Source: Candidatus Dormiibacterota bacterium
GTDB taxonomy: Bacteria; Chloroflexota; Dormibacteria; Aeolococcales; Bog-877
Length of the DNA stretch: 46,956 nt
Reading direction: 5' to 3'
NCBI GenBank assembly: GCA_027306655.1
Contig: DAHUZL010000160.1
Coordinates: 1-46,956 of the forward strand
In this document: positions 8,169-16,787 of the stretch, piece by piece
How the letters are laid out: the number at the start of each line of letters is the position of its first letter
Numbering within the stretch: the stretch's first letter is position 1
Notes under the pieces: model-generated
Told to the model about the DNA's origin: nothing
Databases searched by the model: none
Seen by the model: the letters and a program-made list of their open reading frames with translations, nothing else
Made by a program: the position numbers and the translations under genes

Positions 8169-8586
8169 GCCGCCAGCACTGCTTGGGAGCCGGGCATCGT
8201 GACGATGTGACCCGTTCGGGCGTCGCCCCCGAGCCGTGCCGGCGCGATGAAGGTCGCCGCGGTGCGATCAATGGGCGAGCGAGCGGCCGAGTGGCCGGGG
8301 TGCCGGCGGGTGATCAGCTGTGAGCACAGGGTGGAGCAGACGGCGGTGGAGGGGGGTGAGCTCCGCCGGCCCTGGCCCAGGGGCAGCGCGCCGGACCCGG
8401 ACCGGGGGCGGCCGGGAGGGCGGCACGGTCAGGCATGGCGGGCGTCGGCCGCCCCCCCGGGGTGGGCGAAGGGCTGCGGCGGCAACGGCCGCTCCCCGTG
8501 GACGGCGACTCCGATCCGCTCGAGACTGTGCGAGAACAGGGCCATCGAAGGGGTGCTCCTGTGCCGGGGCGCTCGGTTCAATGCCG
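8169..8586. other. Gene-poor gap between convergent DUF1015 and aldehyde dehydrogenase genes
   Basis: About 420 bases lie between the two converging stops. The ORF-track frames here run into neighbouring genes in other frames and show no protein-like pattern. I see GC-rich inverted stretches but no hairpin with a T-tract, and no recognisable RNA gene. It marks the left border of the sugar island. Confidence 0.6.
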
Positions 8587-9957
8587 TCAGGACGGCGCGA
8601 GCATCACGGTCCGGGTTTCCGTGTAGAAGTCGCGAGCGGCCAGACCCTGCTCGCGAGGCCCGAAGCTCGACTCCTTCGAGCCTCCGAATGGCGCGTGGAA
8701 ATCGACCCCAGAGGTTGGGGCGTTGACGCGGATCATGCCTGCTTGGACTTGGTTGGTGAGGCGCAGTGCTCGCTCAAGGTCACGGGTGAAGATGGACGTG
8801 ACCAGTCCAAACCGCACCGCGTTGGCGATGAGGATCGCCTCCTGGGACGAGTCGGCTCGGAGCACCGCGGCTACCGGCGCGAAGACCTCCTCACCGGCGA
8901 GGATCCCGGACGGGCTGTCCAACTCGACCAGGGTCGGCGCGAGATAGAAGCCCGGGTGATCCAGGGCCACGCCGCCCGTCAGCAGCCGGCCTCCGGCGCC
9001 CCCGATGGCGTCGAGGGCGGCGGAGCGGGCACGCTCGTCGATGACCGGTCCCACCAGCGTCTTCGCATCGGTCGGATCGACAACCTGGAGCGCCTCCACG
9101 GCGGCCGTGAGGCGCTCGCAGAACGCGGCGTACGCGGGCCGCTCGACGATGACGCGACTCGTCGCGGTGCACTTCTGCCCGGCATATCCCATCGACGCAT
9201 AGGCAATCGCGGTGGCCGCGTGATCGAGATCGGCGTCTGCCAGGACGACTGACGGGTTCTGGCCGCCCATCTCGGCTTGGACCCTCGCGCCGCGGCCAGC
9301 GACCCGGCGCGTGACGTCTCGTCCCACCGCCACCGATCCGGTGAAGGAGACGGCGGCGACGGTGGAGGCCTCCAGCAGGGGACGCGCCGTGTCGGCGCCT
9401 CCCAGCACGACCTGGAAGGCGTGATCCGGGAGGAACGGAGCGATGATCTCGTGGAGCAGGAGGGCGACCCCGGCCGCTGCACTCGCCGGCTTGAGGACAG
9501 TGGCATTGCCACAGGCGAGGCTAGGGGCCGCCTTCCACAGCGGGATCGCCACCGGGAAGTTCCACGGTGTCACGAGGGCGACTACCCCGAGCGGATGGCG
9601 CCGAACCATGAGGAGGGCGTCCGGGTCGGCGGCCGGCAGCGTCTCCCCATCCGGGAGCAGGACCATCTGGGCGTAGTAGCGAAGGATCGCAATCCCGCGG
9701 CTGACCTCTGCCCGGGCCTCGGAGAGAGGCTTGCCCACTTCTCGGACGGTGAGGTCCACGACCTCGTCGGCGCGTTGCTGGAGAGCCGCGGCCGCGTCGT
9801 GGAGAGCCGTGCCTCGACCCGACGCGGGGACGGTCCGCCAGGCGTCCGCCGCCCGCCGGGCCTGGCCGAGAACCGCGTCCACGGCGCGGTCGTCGGCTGC
9901 GGGCCACTCTCCGATGATGTCCGCCGGGTCGTGGGGGTTCACGCTGGTCACGGTCAT
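8587..9957 (-). CDS. NAD(P)-dependent aldehyde dehydrogenase (possible 2-oxoglutarate-semialdehyde type)
   Basis: ALDH superfamily enzyme of 456 residues that oxidises an aldehyde to the acid. Oxyanion-hole Asn133 (TPWNFP), general base Glu229 (EMGGQNP) and catalytic Cys263 (GQKCTATSR) are all present. The start is ATG 9957 behind GAGGTGG, not the track start. Resemblance to the 2-oxoglutarate semialdehyde / succinate semialdehyde group, plus the nearby sugar-acid dehydratase and lactonase, suggests it is the last step of a Weimberg-type pathway yielding 2-oxoglutarate. The exact aldehyde is inferred from context only. Last gene of the IclR-ADH-ALDH minus-strand operon. Confidence 0.88.
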   Translation of the reverse strand: MTVTSVNPHDPADIIGEWPAADDRAVDAVLGQARRAADAWRTVPASGRGTALHDAAAALQQRADEVVDLTVREVGKPLSEARAEVSRGIAILRYYAQMVLLPDGETLPAADPDALLMVRRHPLGVVALVTPWNFPVAIPLWKAAPSLACGNATVLKPASAAAGVALLLHEIIAPFLPDHAFQVVLGGADTARPLLEASTVAAVSFTGSVAVGRDVTRRVAGRGARVQAEMGGQNPSVVLADADLDHAATAIAYASMGYAGQKCTATSRVIVERPAYAAFCERLTAAVEALQVVDPTDAKTLVGPVIDERARSAALDAIGGAGGRLLTGGVALDHPGFYLAPTLVELDSPSGILAGEEVFAPVAAVLRADSSQEAILIANAVRFGLVTSIFTRDLERALRLTNQVQAGMIRVNAPTSGVDFHAPFGGSKESSFGPREQGLAARDFYTETRTVMLAPS

Positions 9958-10054
9958 CGTGCCACCTCGATTGGTGATGCCATCAACGGCGTCCTGGCGA
10001 CCTCGTGCGGGGGCAGACTGGGGCTCCACCCGAGGGACCGGCGGTCGAGCGAGT

Positions 10055-11074
10055 CTACGTTGTCTGGATGTCGAGGAGCACCTTGCCGCGAGTCCCCTCC
10101 GTGCTACGGAGGGCAGCCACGGCCGCGTCCCACGCCGTCAGCGGGTAGCGGTGCGTGACCAGGAATCCCGGGCGGAGCCGTCCCAAGTTGAGGAGGGTGA
10201 CGGTGTCATGCCAGGCGCTGGATGTGTAGCTGAAGCTGCCCAGGATGGTGAGGTCGCGATTGACGATGTCACTCGGGACGACTGCCGCCGTCTTCCCGTG
10301 CGGCGGCAGCCCCAGCAGCGCGACCGTCCCTCCCCGGCGGGCGGCGGCCAGGGCATCGGCCACCGCATCGACCGAGCCGGCCGCCTCCACGACCAGATCG
10401 AATCCAGACCCCGCGGCTTCGGGAGCGGTTTCGAAGCGGTCGGCCCCCGCCGTCGCCGCCAGACCCGCCTGGGCCGGGCGGCGCCCGAGCACCACCGTCT
10501 CCGCCGGCGACCAGAGCCCGAGCAGGTGCACCGTGAGGAGCGCTACACTTCCGTCCCCGATGATCAGGGCTCGCTGTCCTGGTCCGACGCCGGCCCGGCT
10601 GAGAGCGCGATAGACGACGGCCGCCGGCTCGACGAGTGCGGCGTCTGTGGCGCCCACCGTTGCCTCCACCCGGTGCGCCAGGGTCGAGGGAACCAGCACG
10701 TGCTCCGCGGCCGCGCCATCGCGGGTGAACCCCAGCTCGTCGTAGGTATCGCAGAGGTTGGTCCGTCCGGCGCGGCAGCCGACACAGTGGCCGCAGGGCA
10801 CGACCCCCTCGACCACGACCCGCGTTCCCGCTGGGAAGGCCCCCTGGCCGCCCGCGGCGACGATCCCCGACCACTCATGTCCGAGCACGAGGGGGTACCG
10901 CACGTAGGCGGGATCCAACCGCCCGTCGATGATCTCGAGGTCGGTCCCGCACAGACCGACGACGTCGGGCCGGACCAGGAGCTGCCCCGGCCCGGCCACC
11001 GGGACGTCCCGCTCCAGGAGGAGCGTCTGGCCCGGTGCCCGAACCACAAGGGTCCTGCTTCGGGAGGCGGCCAC
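10055..11074 (-). CDS. Zinc-dependent MDR dehydrogenase (sugar / sugar-alcohol type)
   Basis: Medium-chain zinc dehydrogenase of 339 residues. The catalytic zinc ligands are Cys42 (GLCGTD) and His66-Glu67 (GHEWSG). Structural zinc cysteines are 94, 97, 100 and 108 (CGHCVGCRAGRTNLC). The cofactor loop is IIGDGSVALL, with Asp in place of the second residue of the usual GxGxxG. The start is taken as GTG 11074, four bases after the IclR stop. Frame upstream of that belongs to the IclR gene in another register. In this cluster it may make the sugar lactone used by the SMP-30 protein or oxidise a sugar alcohol. That role is inference. Confidence 0.85.
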   Translation of the reverse strand: MAASRSRTLVVRAPGQTLLLERDVPVAGPGQLLVRPDVVGLCGTDLEIIDGRLDPAYVRYPLVLGHEWSGIVAAGGQGAFPAGTRVVVEGVVPCGHCVGCRAGRTNLCDTYDELGFTRDGAAAEHVLVPSTLAHRVEATVGATDAALVEPAAVVYRALSRAGVGPGQRALIIGDGSVALLTVHLLGLWSPAETVVLGRRPAQAGLAATAGADRFETAPEAAGSGFDLVVEAAGSVDAVADALAAARRGGTVALLGLPPHGKTAAVVPSDIVNRDLTILGSFSYTSSAWHDTVTLLNLGRLRPGFLVTHRYPLTAWDAAVAALRSTEGTRGKVLLDIQTT

Positions 11075-11079
11075 CTGGG

Positions 11080-11904
11080 TCAGGTGGTGCTGGCGCGGCC
11101 GGTCCTGGCACCGGCGGTGCCACCCAGCAGCTCGGAGATGCGGTCGGCGTACCTCACAACGGTGGCTCCGATCTGCTCGACCCGCCATCCCGGGAGGTCC
11201 CCCTTGATCCCGGTGGCGCTGATCGCACCGGCACAGGCCCCGCCCCGGCCGACGAACGCCGCGCCAGCGCAGAAGACGCCTTCGGCGTCCTCCTCGTCGT
11301 CGATGGCGAAGCCCCGACGCCTCGTCAAGGCGAGGTTCTCGAGCAGCGCCTCCACGTCGGTGATGGTGTGCGATGTTCGCGGGATCAGACCCGTCTGGGC
11401 ACAGACGGCGCGGACCTCGGGCTCGGGCAGCGTGGCCAGGATGGCCTTGCCTGCGGCCGAGGCGTAGGGCACCTCTCGTTGGCCGAGCGGCGTGTAGAAG
11501 CGGACGCTGCCCGGTCCGTCGACGCGCTCGATGAAGACCGGGTACCCGCCCTCGGAGATGGCCACCCGGGCGGTCAGCCGGGTTTCGGCCGCCAGCTGCT
11601 CCAACAGCGGGCGGCAGAGATCGCCGAGCGGAAGCTGCCGGCCAGCGATGTCGCCGAGCCGGATCAGAGCGGTTCCCAACGTGTAGCGCGGCCCCGGCCT
11701 GACGTCGCGGAGATAGCCGAAACGGACGAGGGTGCGTGCAAGGGCCAGGGCAGTGCTTTTGGAGGTCCCGAGCGACTGGGCCAGCTCGCTGAGCGACTGG
11801 CCTTCGCCGGACGCCCCTGCCGCGGACTCGACCAACCTGAGCGCCCGGGCCACGCTCTGGACCGTGTACCGGTCAATCGTCCGCTCGGTCGCCCGCGCCT
11901 CCAC
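11080..11904 (-). CDS. IclR-family transcriptional regulator
   Basis: The N-terminal winged helix (~10-70: VQSVARALRLVESAA...LSELAQSLGTSKSTALALARTLVRFGYL) is followed by the IclR effector domain (ETRLTARVAISEGGYPVFIERVDG; PYASAAGKAILATLPEPE; RRRGFAIDDEEDAEGVFCAGAAF). Length is 274 residues, GTG start. IclR proteins usually bind a small carboxylate or sugar acid and control adjacent catabolic genes. It lies divergently from the transporter/dehydratase arm and first in its own operon. A perfect palindrome upstream of its start is the natural operator candidate. Confidence 0.92.
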   Translation of the reverse strand: MEARATERTIDRYTVQSVARALRLVESAAGASGEGQSLSELAQSLGTSKSTALALARTLVRFGYLRDVRPGPRYTLGTALIRLGDIAGRQLPLGDLCRPLLEQLAAETRLTARVAISEGGYPVFIERVDGPGSVRFYTPLGQREVPYASAAGKAILATLPEPEVRAVCAQTGLIPRTSHTITDVEALLENLALTRRRGFAIDDEEDAEGVFCAGAAFVGRGGACAGAISATGIKGDLPGWRVEQIGATVVRYADRISELLGGTAGARTGRASTT

Positions 11905-11922
11905 GAAGACGTTCCCCCAAGT

Positions 11923-11943
11923 GTTCGGTCGGCAGGACCGAAC
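11923..11943. promoter_or_regulatory. Perfect palindrome GTTCGGTC-N5-GACCGAAC, candidate IclR operator
   Basis: An 8-bp inverted repeat with a 5-base spacer (GGCAG) lies 19 bases before the IclR start. A possible minus-strand -10 (TAGAGT, 11947-11952 read in reverse) adjoins it, so a bound regulator would cover the transcription start. Confidence 0.55.
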
Positions 11944-11974
11944 CCCACTCTATCACGGTCCTCCGGAGTGCGGC

Positions 11975-12004
11975 TTGACATTCAGATCATCGGTGTGGTT
12001 GTAT
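11975..12004 (+). promoter_or_regulatory. Candidate promoter of the plus-strand sugar operon (TTGACA-N18-TTGTAT)
   Basis: A consensus -35 TTGACA (11975-11980) is followed after 18 bases by TTGTAT (TGTATA at 19 is an alternative). It leaves a leader of about 190 bases before the U32-like gene, in which no other ORF is convincing. Confidence 0.5.
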
Positions 12005-12203
12005 ACCGCCCGACGATGTTCGCTCCTGCGCAACTCAGGTCCGTCTGGGATGGCTCCCGATGACGGTAGGCACCTTCTCGGGAGAACGGTCGAGGGCCGG
12101 TGGGGGTGCATGGTCCCCGGTGGGCGACTCGTACGAGATGGGTGCCCCCTGCCGGCCCTGTCGGTGAGGCGGCGCTGGTGGACGCCCGAGAGGAGGGGAA
12201 TCG

Positions 12204-13127
12204 ATGACGGGGGCTGAGGTGCTGGCTCGGCACGACATTCCCTCCGAGCTCGCGCCGCCGCCCAGCCGGTGCCGGTTCCCGGATGGGGCCCACTTCCGGA
12301 TCGAGATTCCGAGCGTGGAAGGCCCGACTGTCCTCCGGGCGGTCGTCGAGGCGGCCGCGGCGGCCGGCCTCACGGTCAACCGCGTCTCCCAGGGCAGCGG
12401 GGCGATGCTGCTTTCGGCCGCAGAGCTGAGCGAGATGGCGCGGATCGGAGCGGACGCCGGGCTGGAGGTCTCGCTCTTCGTCGGCCCCCGAGAGGAGTGG
12501 GACCTGGGGGTTCAGTCGCGCGCCGCCGACGGCCCCGCCCTGGCTGGCCGCCTCCGTGGATCACGTCAGCTCCGCTATGCGGTGGACGACGTCCTCCGAG
12601 CCGTCGACCAGGGCATCCGGGGGTTCCTGGTCGCCGACACCGGGATGCTGGAGCTCGTCGCCGGGATGCAGGCGGCCGGCGAGCTTCCGGCCTCGGTGGT
12701 GTGGAAGGTCTCTGCCGTGCTCGCCCCCTCCAACTCGATCAGCCTGTGCCAGCTGGAGCGATTGGGGGGGTCGACCGTCAACGTACCGTCGGACCTCACC
12801 CTGGGGCAATTGGCGGAGCTCCGCGCGGCGACGACCGTCCCCCTCGACCTCTACGTCGAAGCACCGGACGCCATGGGGGGAGTGGTCCGCGGCCACGAGG
12901 CTGCCGACCTGGTCAGAGTGGCGGCTCCCCTCTACGTGAAGTTCGGCCTGCGGAACTCGCCGCTCCTCTACCCCAGCGGCCTGCACCTGGTCGATGAGGC
13001 GATCGCGATCGCGCGGGAGAAGGTGCATCGGGCCAGCGTGGCCCTGGAGTGGATCGACCGCAGCGGCCAGTGCCTGGTCCAGTCCCGCCCGGGAGCTCAA
13101 GGCCTGGGCATACCGGAGCCAGCGTGA
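12204..13127 (+). CDS. U32-peptidase-like TIM-barrel protein in sugar operon
   Basis: ATG 12204 stands behind GAGGAGGGG. The 307-residue protein has alternating strand/helix periods (FRIEIPSVEGP; GLTVNRVSQGSGAMLLS; GLEVSLFVGPREEWD; GIRGFLVADTGMLELV; SVVWKVSAVLAPSNS; GGSTVNVPSDLTLGQLAELR; VPLDLYVEAPDAMGG; APLYVKFGLRNSPLLYPSG) of a TIM barrel. Proteins with these motifs are, as far as I recall, labelled peptidase U32. The cysteine-rich signature of U32 peptidases is absent, so I do not call it a peptidase. As first gene of a sugar uptake/catabolism operon it may be a lyase, aldolase or isomerase acting on a sugar acid. That is inference. Confidence 0.7.
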   Translation: MTGAEVLARHDIPSELAPPPSRCRFPDGAHFRIEIPSVEGPTVLRAVVEAAAAAGLTVNRVSQGSGAMLLSAAELSEMARIGADAGLEVSLFVGPREEWDLGVQSRAADGPALAGRLRGSRQLRYAVDDVLRAVDQGIRGFLVADTGMLELVAGMQAAGELPASVVWKVSAVLAPSNSISLCQLERLGGSTVNVPSDLTLGQLAELRAATTVPLDLYVEAPDAMGGVVRGHEAADLVRVAAPLYVKFGLRNSPLLYPSGLHLVDEAIAIAREKVHRASVALEWIDRSGQCLVQSRPGAQGLGIPEPA

Positions 13128-13272
13128 GGTCTGCCCGTCTCCCCAGACTGACCAGCCCGGGGGCGTCTGCCCCAGCCCGTCGCGCCCTCGGGACTCGGCC
13201 ACCGTCACACCTATCGAGCAGCAAGCCGGCGAAATTCGATGCCCATTGCACTGGGATATTGGAGGGGACTTG

Positions 13273-14607
13273 ATGAATCATCGGACTCCAGCGAAGCGGG
13301 TTGGACCCGCGGCGGTGGCCCTGCTCTCGGCAGGAGTTCTGCTCGCCGCCTGTGGCTCTTCGGCCGCAGCCGTCCGCGCGGTCCCTGCGGCGCGAACCCA
13401 GGTCCATCTGACGCTATGGCAGAACTACGGCACCGAGGCCAACGCGACCGCAACCACCAACCTGGTGAATGCCTTCGAAAGGCTGCATCCTGGAATACGG
13501 ATCAGCGTCGTCGGCCAGCCTGCCAGCAACTACTTCTCCCTGCTTCAGGCTGCGGCCATATCCCGGACCGGCCCAGATCTGGCTGTCATGTGGACTGGCC
13601 TCTTCACCCTGCAGTACAAGGGCTATCTGGAGAACCTCAAGTCGTGGGTCCCCAAGGCCGATCTCGCGTCGATGCTCGGGCTGCGCTGGACCGCCAACGG
13701 CTTCAATACGGCCAGCGGTCCGTATGTGATTCCGCTCGAGGACCAGTTCTACATCGGCTTTTACAACAAGAAGCTCTTCGCCAAGGCTGGAATCACCGCG
13801 GTTCCTCGCACCTGGACCCAGCTCTTCTCCGACTGCAACAAGCTCAAGCTGGCCAAGACCACCTGCCTGTACTATGGCGCCGGCTCTCAGAACCTCGGGG
13901 CTGAGTTCTACCCCTGGTATGACCTGAGCTATCTCATGATTGGCCAGTTCTCGCTGACGCAGTGGCAGGGCCTCTTCAACGGAACGATCCCATGGACCAG
14001 TCCGGCGGTGGAAGCCCAGCTGGCCAAGTGGCACGAGCTCTATGCCGACGGGTACACCAACAAGAACGTCATCACCTCGATCGGCTCGCTGGTCGCCTTT
14101 GAGCATGGCAAATCGGCGATGCTCATCAAGGGCAATTGGGACCTAGCTCAACTGTACCAAGCCATGGGCAGCAACCTGGGGACATTTGTCCCGCCGTTCT
14201 CGACCCATCCAGTTAGCGGCGTGGTCCAGTACCCGGGCGATGGCTTTTCGATGACGACCTACTCTCAGCACAAGCCACAGGCTGCTGAGTTTCTCAGGTT
14301 CCTCACCACGCCTCAGGCGGGCCGGATCGTGGCCGCCAGCGGGCTGATCCCCGACGTGCGGGGGGTGGCTTCGACCAACCCCGTCAGTCAGCAGATGCTG
14401 GCCTTCGCAGCCAAGGACGGAATGGCCACCTACCCAATGCTCGACAATGTGACCCAACCCAACGTGGTCAACGCCGGCAGCAAGCTGATGCCGGAGCTAC
14501 TGGCTGGACAGATCTCCGTGAGCAGCGCCGCCAGTCAGTTGGAGCAAGCGTGGCGCCAGCTGCCTTTGAGTGAGCGAGGTCGGACCTGGGGAAGCTACAA
14601 GCCCTGA
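13273..14607 (+). CDS. ABC transporter sugar-binding lipoprotein (family 1)
   Basis: The start is ATG 13273 behind GGAGGGG; the track start at 12994 lies inside the preceding gene. A lipoprotein signal peptide ends at lipobox LLAAC (Cys27). The mature protein has family-1 solute-binding features: LTLWQNYGTEANATATTNLVNAFERLHPGIRISVV near the start, DLAVMWTGLFTLQY, YVIPLEDQFYIGFYNKKLFAKAGI and AFEHGKSAMLIKGNWDL. It captures a sugar or oligosaccharide outside the membrane for the two permeases that follow. The stretch from here to ~16620 is visibly less GC-rich than flanking genes, compatible with transfer. Confidence 0.92.
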   Translation: MNHRTPAKRVGPAAVALLSAGVLLAACGSSAAAVRAVPAARTQVHLTLWQNYGTEANATATTNLVNAFERLHPGIRISVVGQPASNYFSLLQAAAISRTGPDLAVMWTGLFTLQYKGYLENLKSWVPKADLASMLGLRWTANGFNTASGPYVIPLEDQFYIGFYNKKLFAKAGITAVPRTWTQLFSDCNKLKLAKTTCLYYGAGSQNLGAEFYPWYDLSYLMIGQFSLTQWQGLFNGTIPWTSPAVEAQLAKWHELYADGYTNKNVITSIGSLVAFEHGKSAMLIKGNWDLAQLYQAMGSNLGTFVPPFSTHPVSGVVQYPGDGFSMTTYSQHKPQAAEFLRFLTTPQAGRIVAASGLIPDVRGVASTNPVSQQMLAFAAKDGMATYPMLDNVTQPNVVNAGSKLMPELLAGQISVSSAASQLEQAWRQLPLSERGRTWGSYKP

Positions 14608-14705
14608 GTAGGGCTCACCTCGCGCCGCCTCGGCGCACGGGGCCTTGCCACCGGCGAGGACCCTGTGCGCTGCGGCGGCGGTAAGAAAGGAGGACGCTGC
14701 CGGCG

Positions 14706-15695
14706 ATGAGACGAGCGCGAGCGGCCCCGGGCGAGGCTGGTGGCCCGGGGCCGATCGTGGCTGCCGTGGGCGCCGTGCCCAGCGGCGCCGGCCTCGACCC
14801 CGTTTCGGCCCCCAACCGGCGGCACCGGTCGGGGCTGCAGAGAACCCGGACTCGGACCAGCCTCCTGCTCACACTGCCAGGGCTGGCGGTGGTCGTGGCC
14901 CTGCTCATCGTCCCGATCGGCGAGGCCGTCTACTACAGCATGACGAACTGGGACGGCCTGACGGCCCAGTGGATCGGGCCGAGCACCTACCTCACGCTCT
15001 TCCAGAATCCCACCTTCTGGCGGGTGCTGGAGAACAACGGGCTGCTGCTGCTGTCAGTCCCCGTCGCGATGATCGTGCCCCTCTGCATCGCCGCCATGTT
15101 GCATGAGCACGTATGGGGCTGGAAAGTCTTCCGCTCGGTGATCTTTCTGCCCACGGCCGTGTCCTGGGTGGTCATCGGCATGGTGGCGGCACGAGTCTTC
15201 GCCCCCGGCGGCGCCGTCAACGGGGTGCTCGGAGCCGTCGGTCTGAGGTCGCTGCAGATTGACTTCCTCGGGCACGAGTACAGTGCCCTGGGCGCCGTCG
15301 CCGCCACCTTCGTCTGGTCGATGGTGGGCACCAACACGATCATCTTCCTCACCGGCATGTCGACCATCGACCCCGCGATCTACGAAGCCGGGAGGATCGA
15401 CGGAGCCTCTCGCCTGACCGCGTTTCTCCGCATCACGATTCCCCTCCTGAAACGATACTTCCAATTCAGCTTCGTGATCACCATGATCACCGCATTCACC
15501 GCGCTCTTCAGCCTGATATTCGTCATGACCGGCGGGGGTCCCGGCTATGGGACGACGACGCTCGAATTCTTTCTCTACCAGCAGGCATTTGACATCGGCC
15601 AGTTCGGCACTGGAGCGTTGATCGGGGTGGTCCTGTTTGTGATCCTCTTCGGGGTGAGTCTGGCGCAGATGCGCTTGCTCCGCGGCGAACACTAG
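14706..15695 (+). CDS. ABC sugar transporter permease, MalF/UgpA type
   Basis: Inner-membrane permease with about six membrane segments after a ~50-residue polar, Arg-rich N-terminal extension. The first helix is LLLTLPGLAVVVALLIVPIGEAVYYS. The EAA loop that contacts the ATPase is EAGRIDGASRLTAFLRITIPLLK. GGGPGYGTTTLEFFLYQQAF near the C-terminus is typical of MalF-like subunits. The start is ATG 14706, with AAGGAGG about a dozen bases upstream. It overlaps the second permease by one base (TAGTG). Partner of the preceding binding protein. Confidence 0.92.
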   Translation: MRRARAAPGEAGGPGPIVAAVGAVPSGAGLDPVSAPNRRHRSGLQRTRTRTSLLLTLPGLAVVVALLIVPIGEAVYYSMTNWDGLTAQWIGPSTYLTLFQNPTFWRVLENNGLLLLSVPVAMIVPLCIAAMLHEHVWGWKVFRSVIFLPTAVSWVVIGMVAARVFAPGGAVNGVLGAVGLRSLQIDFLGHEYSALGAVAATFVWSMVGTNTIIFLTGMSTIDPAIYEAGRIDGASRLTAFLRITIPLLKRYFQFSFVITMITAFTALFSLIFVMTGGGPGYGTTTLEFFLYQQAFDIGQFGTGALIGVVLFVILFGVSLAQMRLLRGEH

Positions 15696-16624
15696 TGGGC
15701 AGACCGCAGGGTCGGCCACCGAGCTCGGGCTCGGGGCTGTGGCCTGGAGGGGTTCGGCGGGCCCGCGGCCTGGGGACGAGGTCGGCAGCCGAGCAAGGAT
15801 GGCATCGACGGCCGCGACTGCTCCGGGACCCAGGCGCGGTCGCGATCTTCATCGCCCTGGTCCTGGTCAGCGGCGTGATGTGCTACCCGTTCATCTTCAT
15901 GATCGTCAACTCGCTGCGAAGTGAGAACCAATTCCTCAACGGCCAGGGCTTCTCGCTCGCCAGCTGGGGAGCATTGTTCCGGGCTCTGCCGGTGGTGACC
16001 GAGCTGCTCAACTCCACCCTGGTGTGCTCGGCCGCGATCGCCATCATCTTGGTGTGCTCGAGTGCCGCCGGCTTCGCCTTTGCCAAGCTGCGATTCAGAC
16101 GCCAAGCTTTTCTCTTCCTGGCTGTGATCGGGAGCATGATGGTGCCGGTGCAATCGATCATCATCCCTGAGTATGTGAATCTGGCCAACCTGCATCTGGT
16201 AAACAACTATCTGGGCCCGATCATGGTGTACGCGGCCCTGGGCACACCGTTCGCCACCTTCCTGATGACCGCCTTCTTCCGCGGCCTGCCGGACGAGTTG
16301 ATCGAGGCGGGGCTCTGCGACGGAATGAGCCCAGTCGGAGCATTCTGGCGGGTGGCGCTGCCGATGGCCAAGCCGGCGCTGGCGACGGTGGCGGTGCTTC
16401 AATTTATCCAGATCTGGGACGACTTCCTGGTGGGGCTGCTGTTCCTGCAGGAGCCGACCAATCGGACCATCACCGTTGGTCTGGGAGTGCTTTCGTCGGG
16501 GAGGGTGATCAGCATCCCGATTCTGATGGCCGGATCGCTGGTGAGCGCGGTGCCGGCAATTGTCGTCTACCTGACGTTCCAGCGGTACCTGGTCTCGGGG
16601 CTCACGCTGGGGGCGAGCCGGTGA
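15695..16624 (+). CDS. ABC sugar transporter permease, MalG/UgpE type
   Basis: Second permease, starting at GTG 15695 inside the stop of the first. A basic, Gly/Arg-rich N-terminal stretch of ~50 residues precedes helix 1 (AVAIFIALVLVSGVMCYPFIFMIVNSL). The EAA loop is EAGLCDGMSPVGAFWRVALPMAKPA. Its C-terminus (FQRYLVSGLTLGASR) matches the usual end of MalG-type permeases (RYxxxGxxxGAVK). No ATP-binding subunit is encoded in the operon, so a shared MsmX/UgpC-like ATPase elsewhere must energise uptake. Confidence 0.92.
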   Translation: MGRPQGRPPSSGSGLWPGGVRRARGLGTRSAAEQGWHRRPRLLRDPGAVAIFIALVLVSGVMCYPFIFMIVNSLRSENQFLNGQGFSLASWGALFRALPVVTELLNSTLVCSAAIAIILVCSSAAGFAFAKLRFRRQAFLFLAVIGSMMVPVQSIIIPEYVNLANLHLVNNYLGPIMVYAALGTPFATFLMTAFFRGLPDELIEAGLCDGMSPVGAFWRVALPMAKPALATVAVLQFIQIWDDFLVGLLFLQEPTNRTITVGLGVLSSGRVISIPILMAGSLVSAVPAIVVYLTFQRYLVSGLTLGASR

Positions 16625-16787
16625 GCGACGCGACGCAACGGATAGCGGGAACGGCGAAGGAGGAATGGACGACGGCCACCGGGAGAGTGCTCGGCGAGGG
16701 GCCGACAGGGTGGTGGCGCCCGCGGTACGGGCGACGTGGACCAGCCACTGGGCGTGCCCTCGGCCTGGGTGGCACCGGAGATTTCAG

